Assembly (NCBI GenBank): GCA_028279375.1
Contig: JANQNW010000015.1
Location: 248,001-312,000, forward strand
From: Phycisphaerales bacterium
GTDB taxonomy: Bacteria; Planctomycetota; Phycisphaerae; Phycisphaerales; UBA1924
Length of the DNA: 64,000 bases
Direction of reading: 5' to 3'
Numbering within the stretch: position 1 is the first letter of the stretch; the number at the start of each line of letters is the position of its first letter. Shown here in pieces: positions 24,871 to 35,151 of the stretch. The position numbers and the translations under genes are program-made. The notes beneath the pieces are model-generated. The model saw only the letters and a list, made by a program, of their open reading frames with translations, made no database searches and was not told the DNA's origin.

Positions 24871-27800
24871 ATGCCTGAGCATCCGGAACCCAAGGCGCGG
24901 CCGCACCCGGCCAAGGCCCCGATCATTGAGACGCCAACCACACGACGTTTGACGCGCGCTGGCGCCTACGCCGAATTGCAGGTCACGACGAACTTCACAT
25001 TCCTCACCGGCGCGAGCCATCCCGAGGAGTTGGTGCGCCAGGCCGCGGAGTTCGGGCACGTCGCGGCGTCGATCACCGATCGGAACACGCTCGCAGGAAT
25101 CGTGCGCGCACATGTCGCGGCCAAGGAGATCGGCATTCCGCTGGCGGTGGGCTGCTGCGTGGAGACGAGCACGGCGCCGGGGCGCGAACCATTACGGGCG
25201 CTGGTGTATCCGACAAGCCGCGCGTCCTACGCCGGGCTCTGCCGTCTGCTGACGCGCGGCAAGCTTCGCGCTGAAAAGGGCCAGTGTGATCTGGCGCTCC
25301 ACGATCTCATCGAGTTCAGCGACGGTCTGCTCTGCGTGATGCTGCCCCCGAAGACGATCGATCAGCACGTCCTGCAGACGATCGAGGGTCTGCGCGGCGT
25401 CTTTGATGACGATCGCTTCTCGATCGCGGCGTCCCGTCTGTATACGGATGACGACGCGGCGCATCTGCGACGCCTGGCGGATCTGTCAGCGCACGCGCAT
25501 GTTCCGCTGGCGGCGACCAATGACGTGCACTACCACACGCCGATGCGCCGTCCATTGCAGGATGCGCTGCTTTGCATTCGACATGGCTGCACGATTCACG
25601 AGGCGGGATTCCGCCTCTTCGCCAACGCCGAGCGTTTTCTGAAGCCGCCGGATGAAATGGATCGGCTCTTTGGGTCGCTCCCCGGCGCTGTCGAGCGATC
25701 GGTGGAAGTGGCGCTGCGGGCGTCGGCGTTCAGTCTGGATGAGCTCAAGTACGAATATCCGGAAGAGGCCTGCCCGCCCGAGCGCACGCCCATGCAGCAT
25801 CTGAAGGCATTGACGCTGAAGGGCGCGCGCCAGCGCTATGGCGATCGCGTGCCCGAGCGCGTGCTGCGCCAGGTGCAGCACGAGTTCGAACTGATCGAGG
25901 AGCTCAACTATGCGCCGTACTTTCTGACAGTGTGCGAACTCGTCGATTTCGCGCGCGGGCGGAATATTTTGTGCCAGGGCAGGGGGGCGGCGGCGAACTC
26001 GGCGGTGTGCTACTGCCTGGGCGTGACGGCCGTCGATCCTGAGCGCATCGACATTCTCTTCGAGCGTTTCGTCAGCCGTGAGCGCAATGAGCCGCCGGAT
26101 ATCGATATCGATTTCGAACACGAGCGGCGCGAAGAGGTGATCCAGCACATCTATGAGAAATACGGGCGCGACCGCGCCGGTCTGACGGCGGAGGTGATCA
26201 GCTATCGCGGTCGCAGCGCCGTGCGTGACATGGGCAAGGCCATGGGCCTGTCGGTTGATCTCGTCGACCGCATGGCCAAGAGCCTCGACTGGTGGGACAA
26301 GGGCGTCGCCAATCACGATCGCCTGCGCGAGATCGGGCTCAATCCCGAGGACCCGACGATTCTGCGCGTGATGGCGCTGTCGCATGAGCTCATGGGCTTC
26401 CCGCGCCATCTTTCACAGCACGTCGGCGGCTTCGTGATCACGCGTTCACCCTTGTGCGATCTCGTGCCGATCGAGAACGCGCGCATGGCTGATCGCACGG
26501 TCATCGAGTGGGACAAGGACGACATCGACGCGATGGGCATGCTCAAGGTGGATGTGCTGGGCCTGGGCATGATGACGTGCATTCGCAAGACGATCGATCT
26601 GATCAATGATCGCCGCCCGCCGGAGAAGGAGCTGCGCCTGCACGCGATTCCGCCGGAGGATCCGGAGGTGTACGACATGATCTGCAAGGCGGACACGATC
26701 GGCGTCTTCCAGATCGAGTCGCGCGCCCAGATGACGATGCTGCCGCGTCTGCGCCCGTGCTGCTTTTATGACCTCGTGATCGAGGTGGCGATCGTCCGCC
26801 CGGGGCCGATCCAGGGCGACATGGTGCATCCATATCTCCGCCGGCGCAACGGCGAGGAGCCGGTGGAGTATCCGAACGAAGCGGTGCGCAAGGTGCTGGG
26901 CAAGACATTGGGGGTGCCGCTCTTCCAGGAGCAGGCGATGGCGATGTCGATCGTGGCCGCGGGCTTCACACCGGGCGAGGCGGATCAGCTCCGGCGCGCG
27001 ATGGCCGCGTGGAAACGCAAGAGCGACGCCATCGCGAAGTTCGGCGAGAAACTGATCTCCGGCATGATCGAGCGCGGATACACGCAGGAGTACGCCGAGC
27101 GCTCGTTTCGGCAGCTCCGCGGCTTCAGCGAGTATGGATTCCCCGAGTCGCACGCGGCGAGCTTTGCGCTGATGGTGTACGTGTCGGCGTGGCTGAAACG
27201 CCATCAGCCGGCGGCCTTCGCGGCGGGCTTGCTCAACAGTCAGCCGATGGGGTTCTATGCGCCGGCGCAGATCGTGCGGGATGCGCAGGATCATGGCGTA
27301 TGCGTGCAACCGGTTGATGCGCAGATCAGCGGGTGGGATTGCTCATTGGAAGGCGACGCGCCGGATCTGCGACTGGGGATGCGCCTGGTCAAGGGACTGC
27401 ATCAGGACGAGGCGGAGCGCGTAACGGATGCGGTGCGCCGGCGCGGAGGCTTCAACTCCATCGAGGATCTCTGGCGGGAGAGCGGTGTGCGCGTCGCAAC
27501 GCTGCGCAGGCTCGCGTCGGCGGACGCCTATCTCTCCATGGGGCTCGACCGGCAGCAGGCGATGTGGCAGATCCGCGCGCTGCGAGATGAGAAGCTGCCG
27601 ATCTTCGATCAGATCGAGCGGAAACGAGCGAAGAGGGGCGAGCGGATTGCGCTGCCGGCGATACCGGCGCAGCGTCAGGTCGTGCATGATTACGCGAGTG
27701 TCGGTCTGTCGCTCAAGGCGCATCCGGTTTCATTTCTGCGCGAGCAGCTGGACGCGGCCGGCGTGACGAAAACCGAAGCGCTGGCGAATGAGGCGGAATG

Positions 27801-28092
27801 GAAGAATGGCGATCGCATCAGCGTGGCGGGAGTCACGCTCGTGCGTCAACGCCCGGCGACGGCTTCGGGCATGGTCTTCATCACGATCGAGGATGAGACC
27901 GGCGTCGCGAACCTGATCCTGCGCCCGAAGATCTACGCGCGGGACCGGAAAGCGGCGCGCCATGGTGTGATCCTCCTGGCGCATGGCCATATCGAGCGCC
28001 AGGGGTCCGTGATCCACGTGCTCACGCATCATGTCGAGGACGCCACGGAGATGTATGCGGCGCTGGAGACGGAGCCTCGGAACTTCCGTTAG
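24871..28092 (+). CDS. dnaE2: Error-prone DNA polymerase DnaE2 (ImuC)
   Basis: C-family polymerase that copies past damaged bases, with ImuA and ImuB. The 1,073 residues match DnaE2. A PHP domain opens the protein (AYAELQVTTNFTFLTGASHP), then the palm with catalytic aspartates D412 and D414 in PPDIDIDFEHERREEV. Further typical segments are LSQHVGGFVITRSPLCDLVP, IARIVRPGPIQGD-like VAIVRPGPIQGDMVHPYLRR, and PLFQEQAMAMSIVAAGFTPG. A C-terminal OB domain follows (FITIEDETGVANLILRP). The PHP motif has Gln where many DnaE2 have His (AELQ). The start is three bases after the imuB stop. Confidence 0.97.
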   Translation: MPEHPEPKARPHPAKAPIIETPTTRRLTRAGAYAELQVTTNFTFLTGASHPEELVRQAAEFGHVAASITDRNTLAGIVRAHVAAKEIGIPLAVGCCVETSTAPGREPLRALVYPTSRASYAGLCRLLTRGKLRAEKGQCDLALHDLIEFSDGLLCVMLPPKTIDQHVLQTIEGLRGVFDDDRFSIAASRLYTDDDAAHLRRLADLSAHAHVPLAATNDVHYHTPMRRPLQDALLCIRHGCTIHEAGFRLFANAERFLKPPDEMDRLFGSLPGAVERSVEVALRASAFSLDELKYEYPEEACPPERTPMQHLKALTLKGARQRYGDRVPERVLRQVQHEFELIEELNYAPYFLTVCELVDFARGRNILCQGRGAAANSAVCYCLGVTAVDPERIDILFERFVSRERNEPPDIDIDFEHERREEVIQHIYEKYGRDRAGLTAEVISYRGRSAVRDMGKAMGLSVDLVDRMAKSLDWWDKGVANHDRLREIGLNPEDPTILRVMALSHELMGFPRHLSQHVGGFVITRSPLCDLVPIENARMADRTVIEWDKDDIDAMGMLKVDVLGLGMMTCIRKTIDLINDRRPPEKELRLHAIPPEDPEVYDMICKADTIGVFQIESRAQMTMLPRLRPCCFYDLVIEVAIVRPGPIQGDMVHPYLRRRNGEEPVEYPNEAVRKVLGKTLGVPLFQEQAMAMSIVAAGFTPGEADQLRRAMAAWKRKSDAIAKFGEKLISGMIERGYTQEYAERSFRQLRGFSEYGFPESHAASFALMVYVSAWLKRHQPAAFAAGLLNSQPMGFYAPAQIVRDAQDHGVCVQPVDAQISGWDCSLEGDAPDLRLGMRLVKGLHQDEAERVTDAVRRRGGFNSIEDLWRESGVRVATLRRLASADAYLSMGLDRQQAMWQIRALRDEKLPIFDQIERKRAKRGERIALPAIPAQRQVVHDYASVGLSLKAHPVSFLREQLDAAGVTKTEALANEAEWKNGDRISVAGVTLVRQRPATASGMVFITIEDETGVANLILRPKIYARDRKAARHGVILLAHGHIERQGSVIHVLTHHVEDATEMYAALETEPRNFR

Positions 28093-28096
28093 CGAT

Positions 28097-29407
28097 TCAG
28101 TTCTTCGGCCAGTCCGGAAGTTCGAGCTTCTTGCGCACGTGTTCCGTGTGCTCGTCGTAGTGATCGCCCACGAGCGTCAGCATGCCTCGAAGCGAACGCG
28201 CGAAACCCGGCGCACCCTTCGGCAGCGTGTCGAGATCCAGCCCATCGAGCAGGTATGCGAATCGCATGGAGTAATCCATAGCCCGCTGCATCTGACGCGC
28301 CTCCTCCTCACCCGTCCAGAGCGGATGCGCCGCCTCGTAGTCCCTGGGCATCTGATTGGGGAACATGCGCAGCGGTGCGAAGGAGTCATCCCGGTTCGCA
28401 TACACCGCAGAGAAAAAGAGCATCTGCGTGCCCATCATGTGCTCGACGTTCCAGCGCGGCGTATGCGTGCCGTTGGAGGGTCGGTGGTTCATCTGCCCGC
28501 GGCTCAGCGGACGGAACACATCCTGAGACTCTTCATTCTTCAAGCGCATGCGCTCGAGAAGCGTGGAGAGTTCACCGGTGGCGCGCCAGGGTTCATATTG
28601 AAGGACAACGACGCGCGGCTCTTCGGCGCTGGCTCCGATGCCCGCCGTGACGCCGACTGTGTTGCCGACGCTGTCGACTTGCGTAAAACGCTCCGGGAGC
28701 GCCTCAAGGAACGCATCCAGGGGATTGAGTTCGGAGGCGAGGTCGCCGGCGCCGTAGTGCATGGGCACGACGTAGCGCGGGCGCACCTGTTCAATGAGCG
28801 CCGCGGCCTGCGGTCCATCCACCGTCTCAACGCCGCCGACTGGAAGAATAAGGACATCCACCTCGCCCAGCGTCCCCAGTTGATCGGGCGTGAATGAAGT
28901 CTGTCCGATGCCGCCGCAGTGGACGATGCGTACGCCGTCGACGTCGATGGTGAACATGGCGTTCCGCCCGCGCGTGGCGCCCTGCTCGTCATCATGGAAT
29001 GAACCGACTGACCGAACGATGACCGCATGGGGCGTGCGATTCATCGCATCCATCAGCGATCCGACGCTCGGGCGATCTCGATTCGGCGCGCGATCGAGCA
29101 CGAGGGACTCGTTGGCGAATCCGCCATCCGATCGCAGGCCGCGCACGATGTGTGGAGCGCCGAGGACGATCTCGACGTTGTTGTGATCAGCGTGCTCGTG
29201 CGTAACGAGGACGACATCGGCGCTGACCTGCGGATTCTCGAATCCGACCTTCTGTCCGAAGGGATCGATGGCGACCTCAAGGCCCCAGTACGTCTCAATC
29301 GTGACCATGGCCTGACCCCACCAGCGGATCGCGACCGGATAGTCCTGCGCACGCGCTGCAGGCGCCAGCGCGAGGGCGATGAGTGCGGCAAGCAGGAGTC
29401 TTTTCAT
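28097..29407 (-). CDS. Exported metallo-beta-lactamase-fold protein fused to a DinB-like domain
   Basis: A 436-residue protein with a signal peptide (MKRLLLAALIALALAPAARA). Residues about 23-250 form an MBL-fold hydrolase of the UlaG-like type: WWGQAMVTIET, the metal motif THEHADH (H70, H72, D74, H75), FTIDVDGVRIVHCGGIGQ and MHYGAG. The C-terminal 150 residues resemble a DinB-superfamily four-helix domain (MNHRPSNGTHTPRWNVEHMM, HYDEHTEHVRKKLELP), whose histidines could bind metal. The ATG at 29405-29407 follows GGAG. The gene ends four bases from the convergent dnaE2 stop. Substrate unknown. Confidence 0.82.
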   Translation of the reverse strand: MKRLLLAALIALALAPAARAQDYPVAIRWWGQAMVTIETYWGLEVAIDPFGQKVGFENPQVSADVVLVTHEHADHNNVEIVLGAPHIVRGLRSDGGFANESLVLDRAPNRDRPSVGSLMDAMNRTPHAVIVRSVGSFHDDEQGATRGRNAMFTIDVDGVRIVHCGGIGQTSFTPDQLGTLGEVDVLILPVGGVETVDGPQAAALIEQVRPRYVVPMHYGAGDLASELNPLDAFLEALPERFTQVDSVGNTVGVTAGIGASAEEPRVVVLQYEPWRATGELSTLLERMRLKNEESQDVFRPLSRGQMNHRPSNGTHTPRWNVEHMMGTQMLFFSAVYANRDDSFAPLRMFPNQMPRDYEAAHPLWTGEEEARQMQRAMDYSMRFAYLLDGLDLDTLPKGAPGFARSLRGMLTLVGDHYDEHTEHVRKKLELPDWPKN

Positions 29408-29533
29408 GATCGCATCTCCGGTGGGGTGCGCCGTGCACACTATCATCCTAATCAGAAACAGGCGGCCGACTCTGTTGATTCGCGCCTGGCGGAGGAATTG
29501 GCACGCGAATCGCGGGGTGTACGACGCGGGCGC

Positions 29534-30220
29534 CTAGAAGAGGCTGTCCGTTCCCTCCACCGCTTCGACGCAACGGGGCGAGTCATTCCGAGGGCTGTTC
29601 ACAAAGGTGCTGACGGCTCGCGTCTTCATCGAGCGCGCTGGAAAAGCCTTGAGCATTCTGGAGACCTCGTCACCGTCGTCATTCTTCGGGTCGAGCCATG
29701 CGTCGAACGCGTCCGGCGCGAGAATCACTGGCATGCGATCGTGGATGCGTTTCATGAGGGCGTTCGGGCTCGTCGTCAGGATCGTGCACGACTCGACCTC
29801 ATCGCCTTCGGGCGATTGCCAACACTCCCACAGGCCGGCAAGCGCGAAGAGATCGTCTTTCTTCGGGAAGATGTATGTCGGGATCTTGCCTTCGTCGGTC
29901 TTCTGCCACTCGTAGAAACCTGTCGCCGGCAGAATGCAGCGGCGGCGCTTGAATGCGGCGCGAAAGGCGGGCTTTTCTCTCACCGTTTCGCTGCGCGCGT
30001 TGATCATGCGATTGCCGATCGCGGGGTCCTTCGCCCAGAATGGGATCAGGCCCCAGTGCAGCATGGAGATGTCGCGATCGCCTGACTCAGCGGCGCGGAT
30101 TGCCGCGACGGATTGCGTCGGGGCGATGTTGTAGCGCGGAGGCATCTGCGGGACGTCGATCAAGCGAAAGACGCTCGCGATGACATCAGCCGGTGTTGTC
30201 AGCGCATATCGCCCGCACAT
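29534..30220 (-). CDS. yedK: SRAP-domain protein (SOS response-associated, YedK/HMCES)
   Basis: Shields abasic sites in single-stranded DNA by forming a covalent link through its N-terminal cysteine. The 228-residue protein starts MCGRYALTTPADVIA, so Cys2 is exposed once Met is removed. The other active-site motifs are intact: MINARSETVREKPAFRAAFK, ILPATGFYEWQK and HDRMPVIL. The ATG at 30218-30220 is required to place Cys2. It lies 23 bp after the 5-oxoprolinase gene, and about 1.4 kb from the end of the imu cassette. Confidence 0.95.
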   Translation of the reverse strand: MCGRYALTTPADVIASVFRLIDVPQMPPRYNIAPTQSVAAIRAAESGDRDISMLHWGLIPFWAKDPAIGNRMINARSETVREKPAFRAAFKRRRCILPATGFYEWQKTDEGKIPTYIFPKKDDLFALAGLWECWQSPEGDEVESCTILTTSPNALMKRIHDRMPVILAPDAFDAWLDPKNDDGDEVSRMLKAFPARSMKTRAVSTFVNSPRNDSPRCVEAVEGTDSLF

Positions 30221-30243
30221 GCCGTGGATTGTACCGGCGCCAG

Positions 30244-33200
30244 TCAGTCGGTCGGGGCGCCCCACGCGCCGCCGCCGGGCGTCTCGATAATGAAGCGATC
30301 GCCGGGCGCCATGGAGGTCGAGTCGACACCGGAGAGCATCTCGTTGGATTCGTTGGCCCGAATGACTCGCTGGGTTCCTGACGCGCCGTGCAAACCGCCG
30401 TCTCCGCCATACGGCTTCTCGACGCGATGCTGACTGAGCAACGAGAGTTGCGCTGGCGCGAGAAACTCGATCTCGCGAATGACGCCGTCGCCGCCGCGGA
30501 AGGCGCCGTCACCGCCGCTTCCTCGGCGGATCTCGAATCGACGCAAACGCACCGGGTATCGGCGTTCGAGCAACTCAGGATCAGTGATGCGCGTATTCGT
30601 CATGTGTGTGTGCACGGCGTCGGCTCCGGGAAATCCGGGTCCGGCGCCTGCGCCGCCGCAGATCGTCTCGTAATAGCCGTAGTCGTCGTCACCGAAGGAG
30701 AGGTTGTTCATCGTGCCCTGGCTGCAGGCGGCGAGGCCGAACGCCTTGAGGAGCGCATCGACCACGCGCTGGCTCGTCTCGACGTTCCCGGCGGCGACGG
30801 GCGGGCAGGTTGTTGGATCGTCATTGAAATCCGGATTGAGCATGCCTGGAGGCACGCGCACCTCGACGGCGCGCATGATTCCCTCATTGAGAGGCAGTGG
30901 CTCGTTAATGAGCAGACGGAGGACATAGAGGACTGCGCTGCGAACGACTGATTCCGGCGCGTTGAATCCATGCGCATGCTTCGGGGACGACCCGCTGAAG
31001 TCGATCGACACTGTCTCGCCAGAGATGGTGACGGTGACTGTGATAAGGGCGCCGTCGTCGAGGCGTTCCTCTGCGGTACGAACGCCGTCGTCCATGCAGG
31101 CGAGCACAGTTCGAAGACGACGTTCGCTGCGCTCCAGGATTCGCGCCATGCGCAGTCGCATCTGATCGACGCCAACGCTCTCCGCAAGCAGACGCAGATC
31201 CGTCGCGCCGCGCGCGTTGGCGGCGAGCATGGCGCGGACGTCCGCGATGTTTGAATCAGCGTCGCGACTCGGCCAGGGCGAACCGGCGAGCGCGTCTCTC
31301 AGACGATCCCATGCGGGCTGCCCACGGTCGAGAAGGCGCATCGGCGCAATGACAACGCCTTCCTCCGCGAGCGAGGTCGCCTGCGCAGGCATGGAGCCAG
31401 GCCAGCGACCGCCGATCTCCGCATGATGGGCGCGCGTCGCGACGTAGCCGAGCAGACGCTCGCGCTCGTCGTGCACGGGCGAGACGAGCGTGAGATCAGG
31501 GAGGTGGGATCCGCCGAATGCAGGGTGGTTCGTGAGGACGGCGTCGCCGGGGCGCATCTCGATTTCGCTGGCGAGCGTGCGAACGCAGGCGCCCATGGCG
31601 CCAAGATGGACGGGCATGTGCGGCGCGTTCACGATGAGTTCACCTGCAGCGTCCAGAACCGTGCAGGAGAAGTCGAGGCGCTCTTTGACATTGGTGGAGA
31701 GCGCCGTGCGCTCGAGCATCGCGCCCATGTTCTGAGCGCTGCTCATCAGAGCGTTCGTGAAGAGCTCAAGCTCGATGGACTCATGGCGTTGGCGCCCAGC
31801 CGATTGGGCATCTCCGCGCGTCATGACGAGGTCGCCGTGCTCATTCGTCATTGCGCTCCAGTGTCGCTCGATGAGCAGCGTCGCATGGTCCTCGACGATG
31901 ATCGCCGGGCCGTCAATCTGCTCTCCGATCGGCATCGCGGATCGTTCGATGACCGGTGCGTTGATCCAGGCGCCCTCGAGGAGAACAGGCGTGGAGTCCG
32001 ATGTTGTGTGTGTTCGCGCTCGATGAGGCCGAGAGGCGATAACGTGTCGAGCTTCAGCGCATACGACGCGCAGGCTCTCGACTTCGACCGCAGACCGGTC
32101 CGGCGCGTGCGAGAAGCGCGCCTCGTATCTGGAGCTGAATGCCTCCAGAAGATTCGACTCGCGTTCGATCTCGATCGCCAGCGTGGACGCCTGCCCGCGC
32201 ACGCGCATCGTCGCGATGCGGCGGCGCACGCTGATCGACTTCGTATCGGCGCCGTCTTCCGCCAGGGCGCGTGACGCTTCGGTTTGGAGCGCGTCGAGGA
32301 GGTCAGAAAGGCGATTCTGCACATCGTTGACATCCGCCAGCAGTTGTCGATCCGCGAATCGCTCTAGAACGGTGCCTTCAAGGCCGACGGCGCTGAGCAA
32401 GCCGGCGTCGGCCGGTGCGATGATGCGCCGCATACCGAGTCGATCAGCGATTGCGCATGCGTGCTGTCCGCCGGCGCCGCCGAAGGCGACGAGCGTGTGT
32501 TCTGCCGGGTCGAAGCCGCGTCGTGTGGAGATCGTGCGAATGGCGTCGGACATCGTCTCATTCGCAATCTCACGAAGGCCCTCGATGAGCTGGTCGTCGG
32601 TCAGCACCGACCCAGAGTCCTTCGAGAGCTCCGACTGCAACTCGCTGAGGCGAGCATCAGATGCCTGTCGCTCGATCGGAATGCCGAACCGGTCGTGCAG
32701 GAGTATTCCAGCGAGGAGATTGACGTCGCTGATCGTCAGCGGGCCGCCGGCGCCATAGCACGCCGGCCCAGGCGCCGCGCCGGCGCTCTCCGGCCCGACA
32801 CCGAGCCCTGCTGCACCGAGCGCACAGATCGACCCGCCGCCGGCGGCGACGCTTTGAATGTCGATCGCAGGCGCGAGAATGGTCGCGTCGCCGACTGTGT
32901 GCTCGAAGAGGTATTCGACATCGCCATCGAGTCGCGCCACGTCGGTGCTGGTGCCGCCCATGTCGAAAGCGATGAGCTTCGACGCTCCGCAACGCCGACC
33001 GACTTCAAGGGCGCCGACGACGCCCCCAGCCGGCCCACTCAGAAGACTGTCCTTCGGCTGATATGAGCGACGGGGCGCAAGACCGCCTGCACTGGTCATC
33101 ACGCGAAGACGTCCGTTCTCAAGCGACGACTCGATGCGATCGAGGTAGGAGTCGATCTGCGGCGCGAGATACGCGTTCGCGACGCATGTGCGCGCGCGCG

Positions 33201-34050
33201 GCAGGATGCGCACGAACGCAGCGAGATCAGAGGAGCACGAGATGTGTTCGAAGCCGCATCCACGAAGAACCTCAGCGATCGCGTGCTCATGGGCTCCATT
33301 GAGATCGCTGTGCATCAGACAGACGGCCGCGTGACGGATTCCCGTGGACACCAGCGCACGCGCGCTCGCTGCGATGCGATCGAAGTCGGGGGCCGTGAGC
33401 TCCGCTCCGCCAGCGTCCAGTCGAGCGCACGTTTCGATGACGGCGGCATTCAACGGTGGCGCCTTGACGATTCGGAGCGTGAAGAGATCAGGCCGCTGCT
33501 GGTCTCCAATTCTCAGGAGGTCTCCGAGCCCCTCGTTGATGACGAGCGCCGTTGGCGCCCCAGTGCGCTCGAGGAGCGCGTTCGTCGCGCGCGTGGTCGC
33601 GAGACGGAGATCGATCGGCGGGAGTGGATCACGCGGCGCTGTGCCGGTCGCGATGCGAGCGGCGAGCACCGGCGCTTCGTCTGCGCTCAATAACTCGACC
33701 GGCGCCTCATAGTCGAGTTCCGGAAGTGGAGCAGCGAGCCGGAATCTCTGCCTTCCGTGATCCCACGCGACGATTTCAATCGAATTGGACTGCTGGTCCC
33801 GGTGGCGGAGGCGGAGGCCTGCCAGTGAGATCGGAAGTCCGGCGGCGCCCCCGACGATCTCAAACTCGCTGGAATCGCCCGTTGGACGAACGCGCGTGCG
33901 CAACGCCGAGGAACTGAGGACCTTCACGCGGCGGCGGTCGCCCGTGGGCGAGAGCGCGACGCAATCCGTGAACGTGCCGCCCGTATCGACAGCGATCCGC
34001 CAGAGGCCGGCGCCCGTCGATGAACTGGCTGTCTCAGGGATCTCCGGCAC
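30244..34050 (-). CDS. 5-Oxoprolinase / hydantoinase A-B fusion
   Basis: ATP-dependent hydrolase opening 5-oxoproline to glutamate, or a related N-carbamoyl/hydantoin ring. Both halves are in one 1,268-residue chain: HyuA-like first ([73 protein letters not shown]), HyuB-like second ([80 protein letters not shown]). This matches eukaryotic-type single-chain OplaH. The start is GTG at 34048-34050, only 24 bases after tRNA-Tyr. Exact substrate is inferred. Confidence 0.92.
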   Translation of the reverse strand: MPEIPETASSSTGAGLWRIAVDTGGTFTDCVALSPTGDRRRVKVLSSSALRTRVRPTGDSSEFEIVGGAAGLPISLAGLRLRHRDQQSNSIEIVAWDHGRQRFRLAAPLPELDYEAPVELLSADEAPVLAARIATGTAPRDPLPPIDLRLATTRATNALLERTGAPTALVINEGLGDLLRIGDQQRPDLFTLRIVKAPPLNAAVIETCARLDAGGAELTAPDFDRIAASARALVSTGIRHAAVCLMHSDLNGAHEHAIAEVLRGCGFEHISCSSDLAAFVRILPRARTCVANAYLAPQIDSYLDRIESSLENGRLRVMTSAGGLAPRRSYQPKDSLLSGPAGGVVGALEVGRRCGASKLIAFDMGGTSTDVARLDGDVEYLFEHTVGDATILAPAIDIQSVAAGGGSICALGAAGLGVGPESAGAAPGPACYGAGGPLTISDVNLLAGILLHDRFGIPIERQASDARLSELQSELSKDSGSVLTDDQLIEGLREIANETMSDAIRTISTRRGFDPAEHTLVAFGGAGGQHACAIADRLGMRRIIAPADAGLLSAVGLEGTVLERFADRQLLADVNDVQNRLSDLLDALQTEASRALAEDGADTKSISVRRRIATMRVRGQASTLAIEIERESNLLEAFSSRYEARFSHAPDRSAVEVESLRVVCAEARHVIASRPHRARTHTTSDSTPVLLEGAWINAPVIERSAMPIGEQIDGPAIIVEDHATLLIERHWSAMTNEHGDLVMTRGDAQSAGRQRHESIELELFTNALMSSAQNMGAMLERTALSTNVKERLDFSCTVLDAAGELIVNAPHMPVHLGAMGACVRTLASEIEMRPGDAVLTNHPAFGGSHLPDLTLVSPVHDERERLLGYVATRAHHAEIGGRWPGSMPAQATSLAEEGVVIAPMRLLDRGQPAWDRLRDALAGSPWPSRDADSNIADVRAMLAANARGATDLRLLAESVGVDQMRLRMARILERSERRLRTVLACMDDGVRTAEERLDDGALITVTVTISGETVSIDFSGSSPKHAHGFNAPESVVRSAVLYVLRLLINEPLPLNEGIMRAVEVRVPPGMLNPDFNDDPTTCPPVAAGNVETSQRVVDALLKAFGLAACSQGTMNNLSFGDDDYGYYETICGGAGAGPGFPGADAVHTHMTNTRITDPELLERRYPVRLRRFEIRRGSGGDGAFRGGDGVIREIEFLAPAQLSLLSQHRVEKPYGGDGGLHGASGTQRVIRANESNEMLSGVDSTSMAPGDRFIIETPGGGAWGAPTD

Positions 34051-34074
34051 GTCGCATCTGCTCGTTCCGGGAAA

Positions 34075-34157
34075 TGGGCGGTGCAGGATTCGAACCTGCG
34101 TAGGCTTTCGCCAACGGGTTTACAGCCCGCTCCGTTTGACCACTCCGGCAACCGCCC
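34075..34157 (-). tRNA. tRNA-Tyr (anticodon GTA)
   Basis: An 83-nt class II tRNA on the minus strand. The acceptor arms GGGCGGT and ACCGCCC pair fully, with discriminator A. The anticodon loop CTGTAAA gives GTA. A long variable arm (GGCGAAAGCC region) and the T-loop GGTTCGAATCC are present. CCA is not encoded. The next gene, 5-oxoprolinase, starts 24 bases downstream, so both may share a transcript. Confidence 0.96.
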
Positions 34158-34257
34158 GCGTGCGGCTCGCCTTCGGCGGGCTGCAGGGGGGCTCAGACGA
34201 TATCGAGGCGGGGCCAATCGGGCAAGACACGTCAGAATCCGGTCAATTCCGGTGGAT

Positions 34258-35151
34258 TCACCGACGCCGGATATCGACGCGCGCCGCCGGATGAGCGGCG
34301 AAGATCTCGCTGAGCATGCGATGCACGAGCTTGGCAGCGACGAACTCGCTCGCGTGCTGGCCCGGCTGAGGGCAGAGTTCGACGACATCGAATCCGACGA
34401 CGTTGCGCTCCTCGGCGACTCGTCTTATGAGCGCATTGGCCTGGCGCCAGGAGAGGCCGTCCGGTTCCGGCGTGCCAGTCGCGGGCAGAAGCGAGGGGTC
34501 GAAGGCGTCGAGATCAAAGGTGATGTAGACATTGCTCGAGCAGCCTGAGAGCGCCTTCTCGATCCAGCTATCGTCGCCGGCCGCAGGAATCTGGTGGGCA
34601 TAGATGATGCGATCGGGATCGAGGGCAGCGACCTCCGAGGTCTCGGCGCTGCGGATGCCCACCTGCATGATGTCAGCGACTTCGCGGGCGCGCGCCATGA
34701 CGCAGGCATGATTGCAGGGCGAGCCCAGATAGGACTCGCGCGTGTCGGCGTGCGCATCGATCTGCAAAACCGTGAGATCGTCGAACCGCCGGGCCGTCTC
34801 ACGAATGGCGCCGATCGAGATCGAGTGCTCCCCACCGAGGAGCACGGGGAACTGGCCGCGCTCATAGATCGCGCTGATCGATGCCGCCACGCTCTCCGAG
34901 AGTGATTCCGGAGACCCTTCGTGCCTGATCGGGTCGAGTGTCGCGATGCCGAGCAGTCGCGGCTCGATCGAGCGTTCGAGATCGAGCCACTCGACGTGAG
35001 CTGAAGCGCGGAGCAGCGCGTCCGGTCCGTTGTCGGCGCCTTTCTTCCAACTGCTCGTGGCGTCATAGGGCACGGGAAGCACGACGATCTTCGCCGACTC
35101 GATCGCGCAGTTTTCAGGCGGAAGATCGAGAAACCCAGGCGTTCCGGTCAC
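34258..35151 (-). CDS. speB: Agmatinase (ureohydrolase family)
   Basis: Mn-dependent hydrolysis of agmatine to putrescine and urea. The 297-residue protein has the three ureohydrolase motifs: LLGGEHSISIG, LQIDAHADTRESY and TFDLDAFDPSLLPATGTPEP. The last one, with the EPDGL continuation, is agmatinase-like rather than arginase-like. Its ATG overlaps the speA stop by four bases, so SpeA and SpeB are translated together and form the arginine-agmatine-putrescine route. Confidence 0.94.
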   Translation of the reverse strand: MTGTPGFLDLPPENCAIESAKIVVLPVPYDATSSWKKGADNGPDALLRASAHVEWLDLERSIEPRLLGIATLDPIRHEGSPESLSESVAASISAIYERGQFPVLLGGEHSISIGAIRETARRFDDLTVLQIDAHADTRESYLGSPCNHACVMARAREVADIMQVGIRSAETSEVAALDPDRIIYAHQIPAAGDDSWIEKALSGCSSNVYITFDLDAFDPSLLPATGTPEPDGLSWRQANALIRRVAEERNVVGFDVVELCPQPGQHASEFVAAKLVHRMLSEIFAAHPAARVDIRRR

